Source of the DNA: Mya arenaria
Lineage: Eukaryota; Mollusca; Bivalvia; Myida; Myidae
Length of the DNA stretch: 64,000 nucleotides
Reading direction: 5' to 3'
Assembly: GCF_026914265.1 (NCBI RefSeq)
Contig: NC_069124.1
Location: 86,886,915 to 86,950,914, forward strand
Both the position numbers and the translations under genes were made by a program. Each line of letters starts with the position of its first letter. Position 1 is the stretch's first letter. Shown here piece after piece: positions 1-12,083 of the stretch. A model generated the notes under the pieces. That model searched no databases, was not told the DNA's origin, and was given only the letters and a program-made list of their open reading frames with translations.

Positions 1-239
1 ATTAACATTTGATGTATTAACCATTTAACTTTCAAAATACTGCTTTTCATTGCATAAATATGCATAAATGAGATGTATGTGTACTTACATAAATAAAGTT
101 TTATTATGAATTACCAAAGACGAAGTACAAAATCAAAGTTATGCTAAACCGTTTCGTACATGTTCAATATCGTCATCATTTTAATAAACGTTTAATCAAA
201 TAATAAGTTGACCTCTACACCGTTAGACAAGGTGTTTAT

Positions 240-973
240 CAATTAATATGGCAGTTCCGTCATTTGGTATGCAACGCAGTAATCGGTTGACCTTGAGTAA
301 AACTGTGTCAGACAACGCAAAACAAACATTACATCGAACCTACAGATATCAATCACAATAAGGGGAAATAACGCCTCTTGAATTTCAGCTTTACAAATAA
401 ATATTTCATGTACAGTCCGACAATTAGCATAATGCTAATTTTGACATAAGTAATGATGTGGGTACATGCGGCTCATTTATTTTTATTTCGACACAACTGA
501 GGCCTATCAATGCATATAAATACGAAAGCATAACAGACGCTTCAGAAAAAAAAAACATCAGGGCGGAGAAGGGTTAGGATTGAAAACGTAAAATACTAAA
601 ACGTCACAAATAAACCAAAAACCAAAAGTTCGATTTCACTAAAATATCCACTAAGTGAAACGGAAATACAAATATACAAATACAAATACAAAATACAATC
701 ACACAAATAAGAACGAAAGTATGTGTTTCTTATTTGTTCACAGCGTGCTTAAGCTAAAAATTATATATTCATTTATTCTTGCCATTTTTGGCTATTGCGC
801 AAACAAATGCTATTCTTATTTTTTGCAAACAAAAAAGTGTACATCGGTTAGCGCTGGATTATATAATGAATTTGTATAACACATTTCCGCACTTTATATT
901 ACTCTTTTTGAAAAAACAACTACAACATTCTATTATTTTGTTTTTAGAAACTCTTCAGAGGTAATTAACAAAC
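240..973 (+). promoter_or_regulatory. 5' flank of left secreted-protein gene copy, alignable with the right copy
   Basis: Several blocks match the minus strand upstream of the right-hand gene (about 19598-20340). One is GGAGAAGGGTTAGGATTGAA near 565-590, against the same block with a single change near 19998-20022. Another runs from CCGTCATTTGGTATGCAACG at about 255 to ATCAATCAC at about 350. The block just before the ATG, AGAAACTCTTCAGAGGTA, pairs with AGAAACTGTACTGAGGTA. An AG just before that block in both copies could be a 5'UTR splice acceptor. I infer that promoter and 5'UTR were duplicated together with the gene; no core promoter element is certain. Confidence 0.55.
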
Positions 974-1829
974 ATGCAGACTTTACTACAAACATTATTA
1001 TGTTTCGTTTTCGTGGCACAATGCCTATCACAAGCCGGTGAGAACTATTTCTATATTAATTTATCTTGTTTGTTTACATGTATTATTTACTAGTAATCGC
1101 TATAAATGTGTTCCTAACATGTCAACAATAGCGTCTTTACTGCGGACCGAAGCTAATATAGAAAAAATAACAATCCATTTAAACAAAATAATTAGTACAT
1201 TATTGAATCGAAATAGCCAACAGTTATGAACGTTAATGCATCTGGTACATTAAACGTAATTGTATAAGTACTCAACGCGTTTTCATTTGTTTAGGCTATA
1301 ACTCAGACCGACGAAGAATATACGTAAAGAAACCAGTGGTGGTCGATCAGCAGCCGATTATTCACCCAAAGCCGATGAGTCAACAATCGATTCATCCAAA
1401 GCCAATTAACCAAGATATGTTTGGAGGAGAGAACCGCGCATTTGGTCAATGGTTTTTAATGGGAGGCGGTTCCGACCGGGCTTTCATTAGTAAGCGGCAT
1501 CACTGACTCAATTCAAGGTCACTAATCTGCAAAAGCCTCTGGCGTGCTCATAAACACTGGCTTCATGAACCACAGATCAAATATCAGCCGTAAAGCAGAT
1601 GCACATAATTTATTTAAATATATTATGATTAATCAGCAAATTGAAATATGTTTTTGTCATCATTAACACTGCATCATTTTAGTATTTAATACATAATGTC
1701 ACTCAAATAAACAAAACCTGTTTACATTAGGTTGTTATGAACTCAGACTTATTCGGTGATGTGCCATGTGGTGACACAAGATGCGAGGTACTTGATCCAG
1801 CCAATTCTTGTGATATGTCCATGCAGATT
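974..1829 (+). pseudogene. Decayed paralogue of the secreted repetitive protein
   Basis: Exon 1 (974-1037) encodes a signal peptide starting MQTLLQTLLCFVFVAQC and ends in G|GTGAGA, the same length and phase as the right copy's exon 1. Exon 2 (about 1295-1489) encodes YNSDRRRIYVKKPVVVDQ, matching TYSGRRRTVVKKPVVFDQ of the right copy, but it is much shorter and soon reaches the equivalent of the right copy's GTAAGC site. About 1536-1610 still reads SGVLINTGFMNHRSNISRK, one unit of the right copy's 31-residue repeat; the rest of the repeat domain is gone. About 1745-1829 matches the right copy's last (probably untranslated) exon at roughly 80 percent. A short secreted product from exons 1-2 is possible, but loss of the repeat domain makes a pseudogene more likely. 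Confidence 0.65.
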
Positions 1830-1839
1830 TAATTTGAGT

Positions 1840-3920
1840 ATTTATGAAAGTGAACAATGTTATTTTCCTCCCTTTTTAAACGTTAAACATACCGACGGCG
1901 ATTGTCCCAATTATACATAATAACAAAAGCAGTTTCTGTTGTTGTAAGACACGTTTTTGAACAGGGTTGTTTTCAGCCCTGTTCAGTGTAGCCACAAACT
2001 CGACACTCACAACATAAAATGCCTATTAATAGTTACAAGTGTTGTCTGCCTCTTTACCACCAAAAATATAGTTTGAGAAAGTGCGGACTATATAAATTGC
2101 AAGCTATGTTTCCAATAACCGAGCTAGATTTGACAAAGCAAGAAACAATCACAACGCAATATCTATTTTAATCATTTAATTTGTTAAACTTATATAAAGA
2201 TACTATCAAGGTAGTATCCCTGCGCCCAGAAATGAACGAACATCGAAAACGTAAACAAAGAATTACTATCCACGCATCATTCCATCACGTGACATAATGA
2301 TCTCATCCCCTGCGCACAGTTTCCCCCGCTTAAAATATCACGTGATAGCCCACGTGGGAATAACAAACGCACGCCATTTTGGCAGGCACGTACTAAAATG
2401 CTGACGAATTAGCTGACGATATAAAAATAGAAGAGAGTTGCTGACGATATAGACAAAGAAGGAAAAAAGTTTTGAAATTAAAGATTTTTCAAGACTTATT
2501 TTGTTTAATTTATATACTTTTTATAGTGTACGTATAGACCGATGTTTGTGTATTTTGTTTTGAAAATGGCAGTTCACTGAAATGAATTGAGTTATTTTGT
2601 TTGCTGGTTTGGTGTAAATATGAGAAAATATCACGGATATAATAACTTTTTTAGGTGTTTCATTTACAATTGTTTGAGAGCAATTGTTTAATTTTGATCA
2701 TTTTAATTAAGAAACTATTTCTCTTTAATCGGTAGTATTTTCGAAGTTGTTTTGTAAATAACAAGGAAGACATAGGCAAACTCTTGCTAATGAGTAAAGT
2801 TTGATTAATATATATTTCATTTTCTTGGTTGGGAATAGCACAAGCATTCACCCTTTTTTATATTTTTATTTTCTATAAATGAAGCCACACATTTGCGGAG
2901 AGGAAGGCTTCGTGGAGTCTGTTTCTATGCTGTTTCGATAATTCACCTGCCGTTGCAGATTATCTATTTATCGTTCCTCCCGGGTGGGAATCCATTTTTA
3001 TGTAAATAATGTATATATCATTTTAAAATACTATTTAAATTTTTTAACAGTGGCCGTGAAAAGGATCGTTTTCAATTTAATAATTCGGATAGTCTTTGTT
3101 TATGCCAACATCTAATTACCAACCGGAAACGTTTTTAGTGTATCTTTTAAATTCACCCTCAGCTGGATGATCCACCAATTTCTATTTTATTTCTCTGGTT
3201 AATAAATCCTTGGTAAGCCTAACTCATATTGTAACACCATAGGATGGAAAATTATGCTGGGATTGGTTACATTCTCCATCCTGGTTTCCCTGGTTACACA
3301 GCGACATTAACTTTATTGTCAATAAAATATTAATTTGTCATTTACCATCATGCATCAATAAACCTTGGGCGGCCCCTGTGGTTGTTTTACACGGGGACTC
3401 TTAGATTCACTGTGCTACATATCAGCACGTTATTAATACACACATGATCGTGAATCATAATGTTGAAAACCCGTATAAAACCCTGTTCATGCAGCTCTAT
3501 CAGCGCTTTTATTAATTCATATTAGTCTTACTGACATCTTGGAACACAAGAGTTAGAAAAAAGAAATATCTTTAATATATAGGTTCAAGCCGACGACGAA
3601 AGTAGACAATATTTGAAGGAGTTCGAAACTTACCCCTATAATGATCCAACGTTTGAGAGTTTAACACGTCTTGATGAACATACTAGTTTTTTTAAATAAA
3701 GTATTTGTGCTGTTCTTCCATGTTTCTTGTTTGTGTTTTTTTGCTTTTGTGTTCTATGTCTTTGACGTTTACCCAGTGTCATTAAAGCAGGTTTATGTTT
3801 AAACGTTTTGCTACTGAGCTTGCTTCTGTAGTTTTTCACATAAGTTTAGATATTCTATTATAATTAACCCACTAGTATTATTTTTTTAACCATTTTGTAA
3901 ATTACAAACCATAAGGAATA
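1840..3920. other. Spacer without recognisable gene
   Basis: AT-rich sequence with no convincing ORF. It contains the promoter-like cluster at 2286-2447. A moderately GC-rich unassigned patch at about 2880-3430 could be an old repeat, but I see no termini or coding trace. Confidence 0.5.
2286..2447. promoter_or_regulatory. Cluster of E-boxes, a YY1-like site and GCTGACGA repeats
   Basis: Three perfect CACGTG palindromes lie at 2286-2291, 2339-2344 and 2351-2356. A GCCATTTT (YY1-type) site follows at 2373-2380, then three copies of GCTGACGA at 2400-2407, 2412-2419 and 2440-2447, with a TATAAAAA string between the second and third. This density is unlike the surrounding AT-rich DNA. It looks like a promoter or enhancer, perhaps of a lost gene or element. 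No transcript start or downstream ORF supports a specific assignment. Confidence 0.3.
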
Positions 3921-3924
3921 TGAA

Positions 3925-4430
3925 TCTGATCCTAATAATTATCGCGGTATCACGGTCTTAGGGTGTTTTGCTTTATTATTTGTCTCTGGTATAAGTTAAT
4001 CAAAATTGGTGTTGATGGAAAGCTTTTGTCCCTGTTTCGGTCAATGTATAGCGCGGTGAAAATGTGCATGAAATACTTGGGGTCTTTGTCAGATTTGTCT
4101 GACAACAATATTGGCTTGTATCAATAGGAAAAAATCTCCCGGCTTTGCTGCTCTATTTTACTCAAAGATATCAAAATCCATTTACAACAAAGCCTAAATG
4201 CATGACTCACTATTGATGAGATATCTGTATTTTTATTGCTTTTGCAGATGACGAAGCTATTTTGTCAGAGACGAGGGAGCGGTGACACAAATGTTGACAT
4301 AATTAAAGTACTTATTGTTGACATAGTTAAAGTACTTATTGTAGCAAATGGAATTTTGACGGTCAAGTTGGAAAAAACCAAGATTATGGTGTTTAAAAGT
4401 GGGCGTATAAGTAAAATTATAAAAAGTAAG
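3925..4430 (+). mobile_element. Decayed LINE reverse transcriptase fragment
   Basis: Short readings in mixed frames match the RT core of a non-LTR retrotransposon in order: DPNNYRGITVLGCF at about 3932-3972, a thumb-side stretch IGVDGKLLSLFRSMYSAVKM at about 4005-4065, a degraded QGxxxSPLL-like region, then LFADDEAILS around 4240-4270 and KTKIMVFKSG at about 4376-4410. Several stops and frame changes show it is old. It does not belong to the same reading as the LINE starting at 4995. Confidence 0.6.
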
Positions 4431-4439
4431 TTAGTAAAT

Positions 4440-4990
4440 TGTTTATTATAGTGACATGTGAACATAGCATAATGACATTTCATAATGAATAGTTTTACAT
4501 TTACACCGGCCCATCGGGCCTGTAAGTCACCTATATATTGGCGGTATATGGAGCATAGTTTCAAGTAAAACATTTGTTGTATGTTACAGTGCAGATAAAC
4601 AAAAAGTAAAGAACTATTTTACATAGCATCAATGACTGGAATTAAGATAGAAATAATTATACATTCATTGTATAAGAAATATTATAAATAAATAAAGATG
4701 TTAATGTGTACAATGTACATGTGCTATCAACAGTGATAATAGAGCGAATACAAATTGATCAACATGATATCAGAAGAGAAGGGATTTCCGGTTCCGGTAT
4801 AAACACCTGTATTTTTTCACCTGAGAGAAAATTATTATGTAAATCGAGTCTAAAGTGTATTCCCGGCGGCATGAACATACAGTATTGGTCGAATGAATGG
4901 TAATATATCATAAAGAATCATTATATGGACATTTATTTGTCATAGTTTAATACTAATTAAGAGAAATACACGATCCAAATCCAAGAAGCG
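4440..4990. other. Spacer, nothing recognised
   Basis: AT-rich DNA between the LINE scrap and the LINE ORF1; no ORF, repeat or RNA gene that I can support. Confidence 0.4.
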
Positions 4991-4994
4991 TAAG

Positions 4995-6024
4995 ATGACC
5001 TCCCCTGATCAGGTGTACAAACACATTCAAAGCTTGGAGGCTGATAGTAGTGACTCTGAGAGTATCACTAGTGTTAACAGTGTACATAGTAACAGAAGAG
5101 ACTGGTTAGAGCTTCCAGGTATGTCAGATCAGGACACAATCGCCGTTGACAAGTCGGTGTCTGAGTTGCACGACGCTAGCCTCAATACAACAGTGGAGGC
5201 TGGGCTACACACAACATTATCAACCCAGTATCTGCAACAGGCCCCTCACCAATTTCATATGTTTCTCTCGCAGTCCCAGCCACCGATGTTTATTTCCTCC
5301 CCAGCTCCGGCACACACGCAGCAACCACACCATATGTCGCTAGCACTCCAGACGCATACGTCTGTACTTTCAGATTTCGATATACAGCGTATTGTGCAGT
5401 CTGTAAAGCTGTCATTACAATCCGAAATATCACAGTTTGTACATGCAAATGTTGAACAAGCAGTTAAACCACTTGTAGATCAGATAAACGACTTGACCAC
5501 TAAAGTGGAAATTCTCCAAGGACAACTATCCACTATGTCCATGTCACAAGAGAATCTGCAGCAGTATAGTCGACGCCATAATGTCCGGATATGCAACGTC
5601 CCAGAAAGGGCAGGAGAATCCACGGACGACATAGTTCTGCAGGTTGCCAAGGACGGGGGTTCCTCAGTCATCCCTCTGACATCAACCGATCCCATCGCAC
5701 AGGCCCGCGCAGAGATCCTGCTGGTGGCAACCTGAAACAGAGAGACATATTGGTACAATTTACAAATTTCAAGTCCAAGATAAACTTCATGCAATCAAGT
5801 TAGGTTCTCCGTGAGAAAAAATCTCAGTGTACTTGAATGAAGATTTGATACAATCAAGACGTGAACTATCATTCCACTGCAGAGCGCTCAAACGCAACGC
5901 TAACACCCATATAATGGACACTTTGACACACGATGGGTCAGTGTTCATAAATACCCAGGCGGAAGGACATCTTATTGTAGTTCATTCCCTCATGGATCTC
6001 CAAAAGTACGGGGACAAGCCCTAA
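4995..6024 (+). pseudogene. LINE ORF1 protein (coiled coil plus RRM-like core), frameshifted
   Basis: The 246-residue opening frame starts MTSPDQVYKHIQSLEADSSD. It has an acidic Ser-rich N-terminus, a Gln/His/Pro-rich middle and a coiled-coil stretch (VEQAVKPLVDQINDLTTKVE), followed by ENLQQYSRRHNVRICNVPER, the entry to an L1-ORF1-type RRM. Near 5690-5740 the frame changes. The RRM continues as DINRSHRTGP and RDILVQFTNFKSKI, then in a third frame from 5827 as YLNEDLIQSRRELSFHCRAL and a C-terminal DGSVFINTQAEGHLIVVHSL. At least two frameshifts separate these pieces. Known LINE ORF1 proteins of this layout bind element RNA; that role is taken from the family. Confidence 0.7.
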
Positions 6025-6029
6025 GGGTG

Positions 6030-7370
6030 ACATTTCCTTCCTTCATTTAGAGCCACAATTGGCCCTCATGAATCGTTATTCTGCATCGTGAATAACATTG
6101 CCTAAACTTGCCATTTCTATTGTGTACCTCTAAGGTATCCAACCCACAAATGAGCCTATTTTCTGATAACTCCATTGACCCTTATTTATGTTATATTTTG
6201 CTGTTATAAAAATCACTACATTATGGGTCGGGTACCTTAAATTGAATATTATTGCTTGTGGATGCTCTAAGAAGCATTCCTAATATAAGTGCACATTTTC
6301 TATAGTTCTTTCTCTACTCTCATGTTCCAATATCAGGATATATTATAACACTGACTTCACTATTCACTATTATCGTAATCAAGTCAATTGTGAAACATGC
6401 AAATCTTGTCTAGTTTGTATCTAAAAAGAATACTCAATCAGAAATTAATAAAGTTCACTTACTATAAAATAAATCCATGTTACATGCTTGTCTCCAATTG
6501 AACTATAAAATATACCTATTAAATGACTTTTGTCGATATTTTACTATTGTTTACAAACATCACTATGGAATTTCATTGACTGTAGCTGTCACAAATGTTA
6601 GGATTTACTTTATAACTCGTCGTGCGAAAAAAGCGTCATGTACAATATTCTTAATATAACTACAAACATTATACCGAGTATCATTATAGTGTACACTTTA
6701 GGTATGTGTTTAAAATGATAGAAAATATCATTTTCTTTCATTTTCTTTTTAAGATTCCTCTATAATACGTTGATAATATTTTGCCAAAATAAATTTTAAC
6801 AAATTTTAATCAGAAGTTAATAAGTTGGACGTTTCCATTACCACGACGCGGCTCAAAGACCCCAAATCCTAGATGTCATTCATTCTTTTTTTGGTTTTGC
6901 ATACCTTCATGTTTATGATTGATGAAATTACTATTGTAAATACACTATTGTATTCTTGTTTGTATTGTTCATTTGATTTGATTTTAAATGATGTTGCTTC
7001 TGTCTGTCTTTTTCCTGTATACTTGTACATGTGCTCTTCTATTTATTTTATTATTTATTTGATCAGTCTTCTTGTTGCAATGCATATTTAAATACACACA
7101 TAAATATATCTGGCAAGCTGTAGTAAATTTAAGATGAAATTCAAATGTAAAAATGCTCAATTGATAACGTTGCTCTATCGATGCTAAAAATGTATTTAAA
7201 AATGTTTAAGATTTTTTACTGTAAATTACTCAGACAGCACAAGAAACTAGTCTAGTATATTAACACCCAAAATTGTATTGTCGAATACGTTTCAAATGTT
7301 TGTTGATATACCTTGTACATCTACAAAATTTATTTACTTATTTTATTTCCTTGTTGCTATGAATATATTT
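6030..7370. other. AT-rich non-coding stretch between LINE ORFs
   Basis: No coding trace in any frame. It is too long to be a normal ORF1-ORF2 junction and may be a later insertion or a boundary between two LINE copies. No termini are seen. Confidence 0.4.
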
Positions 7371-7375
7371 AAAAT

Positions 7376-8244
7376 ATGTACTGCCGAAATCTGCTAAAAT
7401 TTTTAATATTTTCACATGAACATATCTTTAGAAGTGATCTATGCTATGACTCCGACTTCGATATTGTTGTTTGGTTGTCAATTATCCTCCTTGCTTGTGG
7501 AGACATACATCCCAATCCGGGTCCAATAGCCTCATATGTCAATTCCTCGAACTCAGAGAAAGTGATGAACAGCTTTAGATCGAACCTATCAATAGTTAAT
7601 TATGACGTCCAAAGTATTATCCATAAGCGAGATGTTCTTTATGCTGGGCTCTCTGAATTTGATATTTTGTGCTTCACGGAAACATGGCTAGATGATACTG
7701 ACGACCTTGAACTCTTACAATTCGACTCGTACAATTCGTTTAGAAGAGATAGACAGGGGGACAGGCACGGGGCATCTTGGTATGTGTACGCGACAATATA
7801 CCTGCGATTAGAAGGCCTGACTTAGAATTGAACGGCATCGAATGTCTTTGGCTTGAAATTCGCCTTAATAACCGTAAACTGTTGCTTGGTACTTTTTACC
7901 GTCCCCCTAATTCATCCCCTCTTGTCCTATCTTCCATCGAAAACTCAATTGATCTTGCATTCAATCTCAACATACAAGATGTAATTATCACAGGGGACTT
8001 CAACTTTGATATGAAGAAACATCCCTCTAGCTTGAAAGTAGAAAGCATAGCACAGCGATACGGGATGACTCAAGAGATATCGGATTTCACTAACTTCACT
8101 GAACATTCCAGTTCTCTAATTGATATTTTCCTTGTCTCTAATCCATTACTCGTTACTATGTCTGGCGTTGGTGAACCCTTTTTTAGATCAAAATATGCGC
8201 TATCATTGTCCTATATACTGTTGTTTCAAATTCTCTTAACCTAG
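7376..8244 (+). pseudogene. LINE ORF2 N-terminus: 2A-like motif plus endonuclease
   Basis: The first frame has a hydrophobic run (WLSIILLACG) immediately followed by DIHPNPGP, close to the 2A ribosome-skipping consensus D(V/I)ExNPGP but with H where E is usual. The endonuclease follows: the NYDVQSI strand, FTETWL (the catalytic Glu loop), then after one frameshift near 7775 FYRPPNSS, ITGDFNFD and SLIDIFLVSN. The C-terminal SDH box is degraded. These motifs are those of the exonuclease-endonuclease-phosphatase fold used by LINEs to nick target DNA. Confidence 0.75.
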
Positions 8245-8676
8245 TCTTCGACTTTTAAAAGGAGAATATGGCAATATGGTCAAGGCAACTTCGACCTGTT
8301 TTATACTGAGCATTCTGACAAGGTCAATATTCTTAATACTTTTTTCCAGTCGCAAACAATACTTGATGACTCTAACCAAGTTCTTCCAGAATATCGTCCC
8401 GATATTTACTTTAACTCTGTTAATAACTCTGTATGTTCAATCGGTGTCGTAGAGCCTATATGGATCGCTCTTATATAAATTTTCCTCAGGCTACTTTGCC
8501 TTATGATTTAAACAAATGATTCGAAAAATAATTGGTGAGTTAAAACATAATCAACCAAATAATCAGGGTTCAAAGATTATGCATTGGTTTATATAAAGTT
8601 CAGTCACTTGATGAATGGCCTTCTCTTACGGGAGCTTGTATTGGCGATGCAAAATACCTTAACCTTTGTCAGCGCG

Positions 8677-8867
8677 CAGATCGCAATGCTCTGTGGCCAA
8701 CGCAGATGTCAGGTATAAGGCTTACTAGAGTTTCTAGCCACCAGCTCCGTTCACCAGACTAGATCGCAATGCTCTATGTATCTGGCTACTTGAACTGGAA
8801 CGCTAGATAACCCTATAGATGTCAAGTTTCTGGTACCTTTTTATCCCACAGATCGCAATGCTCTGTG
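8677..8867 (+). repeat. Three-copy ~86-bp repeat with CAGATCGCAATGCTCTGTG
   Basis: CAGATCGCAATGCTCTGTG occurs at 8677-8695 and 8849-8867, with a one-change copy at 8761-8778. The spacing is 84 and 88 bp. Partial similarity of the spacers (CAGATGTCAGG against TAGATGTCAAG) suggests a degraded tandem of about 86 bp. It lies in DNA that separates the LINE endonuclease from its RT. Confidence 0.5.
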
Positions 8868-9333
8868 TTCAATAATAAACAGCCAGAAGATCAAGACTCT
8901 AATTGTTTGACTTCAAAAGACTATTTTCGGTTTACTGTTTGATGTTACCTCGACGGCGGTCAAACACAGAATGAATCTTTCAGCTGAGCGACACGCTTAT
9001 ATACACACCGGGCGGACGAGTTCATTATTAAGATGGGTAAAACGGGTATATTCCACTTTGCGAAAACATGAAGGGAGACAGCTTTATTTTTACTAATACT
9101 CTTTATGAAAACAACTCCCGGTTAATTGATAATGTTTAACATGATTTCTTTAATTATTATTGTCGCTAAAAGAATATTTGTATGGAATAAATAAGTCTAA
9201 AATGCAAAACTACCTTTGAAATACACCGCCAGACATTTAACTTTGTAAGTGCAAATGGCTAATTTATAACAAAGGGCGGGAATCGTGCAACAATGCGGTT
9301 ACGCTACATTACCAACACAAGTTAAGCTCTATT

Positions 9334-10304
9334 TTGATAACTGAATTAGAGGTTTTTTCTATGCTTAAATCTCTATCAACTGGGAAGGCGTCAGGTCCGG
9401 ATCAATTAAATAATCGTGTCTTGAAAGAATTGGCAACTGAACTAGCAAAGCCTCTATGCACCCTTTTCAATTACTCCCTTCGAGTTTGCAAAGTTCCTAA
9501 AAAGTTGAAATTAGCTCATGTATGTGCTGTTCACAAGAAAAATGACCCACAGTTAGCTGGGAACTATCGCCCTATCTCATTGTTAAGTTGTATACGTAAA
9601 GTACTTGAGAAGGTCATTCACAAGCACATGTTCAACTTTTCGTTGCCAACAATTGCATTTCTTCCTTGCAATCTGGTTTAGTTTCGAATGATTCAACCGT
9701 TAATCAGCTTTCGTACATATATCATACTCACCAAGCTATGGATGAAGGTAAAGAAATTCGTGCTGTGTTTTGCGATATTTCAAAGGCATTTGATAGAGTC
9801 TGACACAAAGGTCTTCTACACAAATTATAACAAAAAGGTATATCAGGATCTGTTCTCTATTGGTTTTTCTGATTATTTACATGGTCGACAGGAATGCGTA
9901 GTTCTGAATGGACACTACTCAGACACACTTCCAATTCAAGCCGGTGTTCCCCAAGGTTCACACTTGATAGACGTTCTCTTGAAATAATGTACACGACCTT
10001 TGTTCGTCCAATTCTCGAATACGCTGATGCCGTCTGGGATAACCTAACACAAGCTGAAGAACACGATTTGGAACAAATCCAACTAGAGGCACTGCGAATT
10101 ATCTCGGGTAACACACGTCAGGTCTCTCTAACAAAACTCTACGCAGAAACAGGATTTCCTACGCTTAGCTCACGAAGACTCATGCATAAATTAACTCTTT
10201 TCTACAAAATGAAATACAACTTAACTCCTGCATACATAGCATCTTTAGTACCAGATAAGAAGGTTGGTCATAACCAGCAGATGAAGCATCGAGATCATTG
10301 GTGA
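9334..10304 (+). pseudogene. LINE reverse transcriptase, palm and C-terminal remains
   Basis: 9334-9681 reads MLKSLSTGKASGPDQLNNRV, HVCAVHKKND and NYRPISLLSC, classical RT motifs 0-2 of CR1/L2-like LINEs. Through 9688-9960 other frames give VNQLSYIYHTHQAMDEGKEI, DISKAFDRV (motif A) and AGVPQGS (motif B). The FADD motif C is missing by deletion: the sequence jumps at about 9965 to [20 protein letters not shown], part of the C-terminal region, which runs to 10304. Multiple frameshifts and one larger deletion are present. Confidence 0.75.
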
Positions 10305-10309
10305 AAGTT

Positions 10310-11708
10310 CAAGGTCCAAATGTCTAGTTTCTGTAACGTTCTACCAAAAACACATACGATATGATCACGTTACGTTTGTTCGTGAAGCTCTTTTTAGAAA
10401 GGGACTATGTTGCTTTATATAGTTATTTATATAATGCTATTCTGTGTTTCCGGTTTAATATTACCATCACGTACTTTGTGTATTACAAGTGTGTAATATA
10501 ACACCATCATTCCACATGTTGTAATTTTTTTTTGGCCACAAAAAATAGCTTAATAAATAATACTCTAGAAAGACACACGTTTTTTATCATTTAGTTTGTA
10601 TGGTAAAGCTTATTGGAGAAAAAGTTAGTATTCGATTTAAATATGATAGGAAAACGTGTATTTTTCTCTTGATTACATACAAAATCATTCTTAAAACCTT
10701 CGGCGCTTTCTGTATTTAAGCAGGAAATGACGTCATGACCTTATTACAAAATAATGACATTATTTAACCGCATGAGACGTCAGCATTTAGGAGAAAGAAA
10801 AATCGTTAAAAGCTGTGACTTTTATTGAATATCCTTTTCGTATTCATATTCGAATACAATGGAGGTTAACACGTGCAACTTACAGCCTCAATATTTTCAG
10901 CAGGTAACCCACTTGTCACCAGAATGTCGTATTGGAATATATACTGAAGATATTGCTTTTTCGATTGTGTGTAATTGATCTCGTAATGTTCCAGTAATTA
11001 AAATTTCATTTTTTAATGTGACCGACACATTGTAGAAGAAACGTCAAATATTCAAAATATTTCAATCTATTTTAGTTTAACGATCGTAATGCAGAAGAAC
11101 TTCATAATGGCTTCTCTACGAAATCCTCAACAATATTAAGGTTGCTAATATCAGTATATAAAGGTTAAAAGGCTAAGACTTCATTGAAATCATGGCAACA
11201 ACAGATAAAAGGGGGTGGCAACAACAAAAATCCGAACACAAAAAATGTACTACAACTATTTTTAACTTCTTTGCGTGTATATAAAACTATACTATCATTT
11301 TTACGTGTTTTCATACATAACGTTATAACGTTATAACATGTACATAAGTATACATATATCACCCCCAAACTGAGCATGTCACAATCCTATCGAAAAACAT
11401 ACGTTTCTGAATCAGTTACGTATGTAAAAAGATAAGATCTAATATTATTCTCTGGGATACTGGTCGTCCAGGAAAAACCTCGCTTATCTTTTTTAAATGT
11501 GCGAGGAAACCTGTATTCGTAACAATGCTCGAAACACGTTTAGTGTTTCTCAGACTAACCCTCCAAATATGAGACAACGAATATATCTCAACATGCTCCA
11601 TTATACAAATTCAAAAATATTATTTAATTGTACATACAATCTCATTGCGGTTATATTGTGAAATAATATAATTTTCACCAAATTACATGTTCATCACGAA
11701 AATATAAC
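10310..11708. other. Spacer, probable LINE 3' tail then AT-rich DNA
   Basis: The first tens of bases may still be LINE 3' sequence. The rest shows no gene. A perfect CRE palindrome TGACGTCA lies near 10727-10734, without further promoter context. Confidence 0.35.
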
Positions 11709-11889
11709 TCAAGTTTGATGTTGCCCGAACAGCAGTCTCGGAAGAAATGACCAAAGCCCACTTTACCCGCCTAACTACGTCATTTCCCGCGCTTTATAGC
11801 GCCACCTACAAAACTGACCAAACCAGTTTTTAACAGGCTATTTTGAGACAATTGTTCTCCGCTATACGGTGTAACGCTGAGAACTATAT
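11709..11889 (+). repeat. Left terminal direct repeat of the DIRS/Ngaro-like fossil
   Basis: Runs from TCAAGTTTGATGTTGCCCGA to GAACTATAT and is repeated in the same orientation at 16861-17041 with about two differences. It is flanked by an inverted pair, ATCACGAAAATATA at 11693-11706 and its complement at 11977-11990, which may be part of the complex terminal structure used by tyrosine-recombinase elements. Confidence 0.85.
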
Positions 11890-12083
11890 GTCTCAACTCA
11901 CCCTTACCAAAACAAACACCGTTTATGCTGACGAGACTAGTTTATGGATCTATTAGCAAATTTAGAAGATTTTTTTTATATTTTCGTGATTCTTCATAAC
12001 ATATTATTACCATTTCATAACTTTAATGATTTTGTTATCGATAATTTCTTGTCTAATGAATCCTTTATATAACCGTCCTTTGC

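Larger units (their letters stand above)
4995..10360 (+). mobile_element. Broken CR1/L2-type LINE (ORF1, endonuclease, RT)
   Basis: In order on the plus strand: an ORF1-type nucleic-acid-binding protein (4995-6024), an apurinic-type endonuclease (7376-8244), an RT palm (9334-9985) and the RT C-terminal region (9990-10304). The 1.35-kb gap between ORF1 and ORF2 and the 1.1-kb gap between endonuclease and RT are too long and not coding, so other DNA has probably entered; ORF1 could even come from a separate insertion. The region between GVPQGS and LDRRSLE that should hold the FADD catalytic box is deleted. The element cannot be active. Confidence 0.75.

Noticed and set aside
3225-3430. Possible solo terminal repeat of an LTR-type element (TGTAACACC ... 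region)
   Set aside because: No matching partner, primer site, target duplication or coding trace; too weak to call.
11300-11345. ATAACGTTATAACGTTATAA palindrome, considered as an operator or terminus
   Set aside because: A short AT-rich tandem palindrome, common in such DNA, with no partner nearby.
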